Origin: an uncultured Porphyromonadaceae bacterium
GTDB lineage: Bacteria > Bacteroidota > Bacteroidia > Bacteroidales > Muribaculaceae
Reading direction: 5' to 3'
NCBI GenBank assembly: GCA_905212215.1
Contig: CAJMDR010000056.1
Coordinates: 1-8,995, forward strand
Length of the DNA: 8,995 bases
Under the pieces are notes generated by a model that made no database searches, was not told the origin of the DNA, and worked only from the letters and a program-made list of their open reading frames with translations. The translations under genes and the position numbers were made by a program. Positions 7,647 through 8,995 of the stretch are shown piece by piece; position 1 is the stretch's first letter, and each line of letters begins with the position of its first letter.

Positions 7647-8294
7647 ATGACAGACAACAATGCCAAGCATGAACGGTTGCTTCGTGCAATATTGCGGTTG
7701 ATGCTCCGGAAAGGGCTGAAAGGATTGACGATGGATTTGCTGGCGTCAGATCTCAGCATGTCCAAACGTACGTTATATGAAATTTTCGGCAGCAAACATC
7801 AGTTGATAGCTGAAACTCTCGATTATATGTTCGGCAAGATGGATGATAAGTGCCGTGAGATATTCGAGACGGCTCCGAATTCCATTTCCGCACTTGCCGA
7901 AATGTTTCATCTGAACGGTGAACTTCTGAACATCCTTACCATAGCATTCTTCCATGATATAGATACGCTTTATCCTGACATAGGTAAAATCTATAAGGAA
8001 AAACGCGACGATGCCATCCTGAAATGGGGCGGGCTCTACAAACGGGGTGTCAGCGAAGGCGTGTTCCGCGAAAATGTGAACATCGTTGTGCTATATGCCA
8101 TGATGACGGTGCAGATGGAGGCATTGAAGCGTATGGAGGGCAAATTTGCCGGCATGTTTACCTTACAGGAGATTTACCATACCATAACCTCAGGTTTCCT
8201 GCGCAGCATAGCATCGCACAAAGGTCTTGAGATCATAGAATCGTTCCAGCCCAGGAATATTAATGAACATTATCTGGATTTTCTGAACGAATGA
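7647..8294 (+). CDS. TetR/AcrR-family transcriptional regulator of an efflux operon
   Basis: 215 residues. The N-terminal DNA-binding domain (about 8-55) has the TetR helix-turn-helix: RLMLRKGLKGLTMDLLASDL, then SMSKRTLYEIFGSKHQLIAE with the recognition helix around SKRTLYEIF. The helical ligand-binding/dimerisation half (about 60-215) is divergent, as usual, so the inducer cannot be read. The stop codon overlaps the start of the TolC gene by ATGA, so the regulator is co-translated with the efflux genes it most likely represses. This first-gene position before tolC and RND pump genes is common in Bacteroidota. The ATG at 7647 gives the usual short lead before the HTH; no nearer start fits. 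Confidence 0.93.
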   Translation: MTDNNAKHERLLRAILRLMLRKGLKGLTMDLLASDLSMSKRTLYEIFGSKHQLIAETLDYMFGKMDDKCREIFETAPNSISALAEMFHLNGELLNILTIAFFHDIDTLYPDIGKIYKEKRDDAILKWGGLYKRGVSEGVFRENVNIVVLYAMMTVQMEALKRMEGKFAGMFTLQEIYHTITSGFLRSIASHKGLEIIESFQPRNINEHYLDFLNE

Positions 8295-8995
8295 AAAGAA
8301 TTTTAACAGCACTGCTGCTTGCTGCAGCTTTGCATATGTATGCGCAGGATTCACGGTTACTGCCTGATACGTTGCCTGATTACGCAGATTCAGTGCTTCC
8401 TGCTGAAGAAACAGGCACACGGCTGTCGCTGACGCGTAACGAGTGCATACGTATCGCCTTGACTAACAATCCAACCATCAAGGTGGCCGACATGGAAATT
8501 ACCCGTGCTGACTATACCAAGAAGGAGACTCTGGCGCAACTCTTCCCAAATATAAATTTCTCGGCTTCTTACCAGCGTGCCGTGGAATTGCAGACCATTT
8601 CAATGAATATGGGAGGAACGAGCCAGAAGTTGAAAATGGGAAGCGACAACAACTGGAACCTTGGCTTCTCCGCCTCCATGCCTCTGGTGGCGCCACAACT
8701 CTGGAAAAGTCTTCAGATAAGCGATTTGCAGATACTTGCGAATGCGGAGCAGTCCAGGGCGTCGAAACTTGATATGGTGGATCAGGTGAACCGCGCTTAT
8801 TATGCTCTGCTTTTGGCGAGATCCTCCATGCAGGTGATAAAGCGAAATTACAACCAGGCGGTTGTTAACGCCGATATTTTCCGCAAACGCTTCCTTCAGG
8901 GCACAGCTACGGAATATGACACTCTGCGCACTGCAGTGCAGATACGCAACATTGAACCTGAGTTGCTGCAGGCCGACATAGCAATGAAGCAGGCA
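8291..8995 (+). CDS. TolC-family outer membrane efflux protein, N-terminal part, cut by window edge
   Basis: 235 codons are visible, open to the last base. Residues 1-18 are a Sec signal peptide: MKRIL, a hydrophobic LTALLLAAALHM core and a likely cleavage after MYA. A short linker (19-44) precedes the outer membrane efflux protein (OEP) domain, which starts at about 45 with LSLTRNECIRIALTNNPTIKVADMEI, the usual first helix of TolC-type proteins, followed by QLFPNINFSASYQRAVELQ (a transmembrane beta segment) and the long periplasmic helices (DQVNRAYYALLLARSSMQVI, RFLQGTATEYDTLRTAVQIR). The protein would form the trimeric outer membrane exit duct of a tripartite pump. The membrane-fusion and inner membrane pump genes are expected beyond base 8995 but are not seen. 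Confidence 0.93.
   Translation, partial: MKRILTALLLAAALHMYAQDSRLLPDTLPDYADSVLPAEETGTRLSLTRNECIRIALTNNPTIKVADMEITRADYTKKETLAQLFPNINFSASYQRAVELQTISMNMGGTSQKLKMGSDNNWNLGFSASMPLVAPQLWKSLQISDLQILANAEQSRASKLDMVDQVNRAYYALLLARSSMQVIKRNYNQAVVNADIFRKRFLQGTATEYDTLRTAVQIRNIEPELLQADIAMKQA

Overview
The window looks like a chromosomal segment from a gut-type Bacteroidota (Bacteroidales) genome. Several start regions carry the Bacteroidota sigma-ABfr promoter form: a -7 box TAnnTTTG, here mostly TAATTTTGC, in two cases with a TTTG box exactly 20 bases upstream. The gene content agrees: a DUF4290 gene overlapping murA, a MurA with Asp in place of the catalytic-loop Cys, and a TetR-TolC efflux operon start. 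I assign no genus.

Bases 1-5535 are read entirely on the minus strand. In transcription order they hold a LuxR-type regulator with a hemerythrin-like diiron domain (5535-4582), DUF4290 (4488-3880), murA (3883-2573), guaB (2275-800), a Cys-rich DUF3795 protein (831-463) and the N-terminal third of the glutaminase domain region of guaA (306-1, cut by the window edge). DUF4290 and murA are translationally coupled (ATGA overlap). guaB has its own strong promoter; guaB, the DUF3795 gene and guaA together read as a GMP-synthesis block: GuaB converts IMP to XMP and GuaA converts XMP to GMP.

Bases 5536-7066 hold a 319-base gap with an excellent stem-loop terminator, then a minus-strand YciC/ZagA-like CobW GTPase (zinc metallochaperone type) with a 15-histidine loop. 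A 580-base gap (7067-7646) separates this gene from a divergent plus-strand TetR regulator (7647-8294), which overlaps by ATGA a TolC-family outer membrane efflux gene that runs off the end (8291-8995). That gap contains the two divergent promoters and, between them, what looks like an independent transcription unit of about 130 bases (a -7 box at 7295-7302 and a textbook terminator at 7405-7437), a candidate small RNA.

The most notable anomaly is compositional. Around base 960, inside the conserved 3' end of guaB, GC content drops abruptly from about 64% (841-960) to about 47% (961-1080) by hand count, with codon usage changing at the same place. Everything to the left (guaB 3' end, DUF3795, guaA) is GC-rich and lacks the AT-rich promoters seen to the right. 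This suggests either homologous recombination in guaB or a chimeric assembly join, so the guaB-DUF3795-guaA linkage should be treated with caution.
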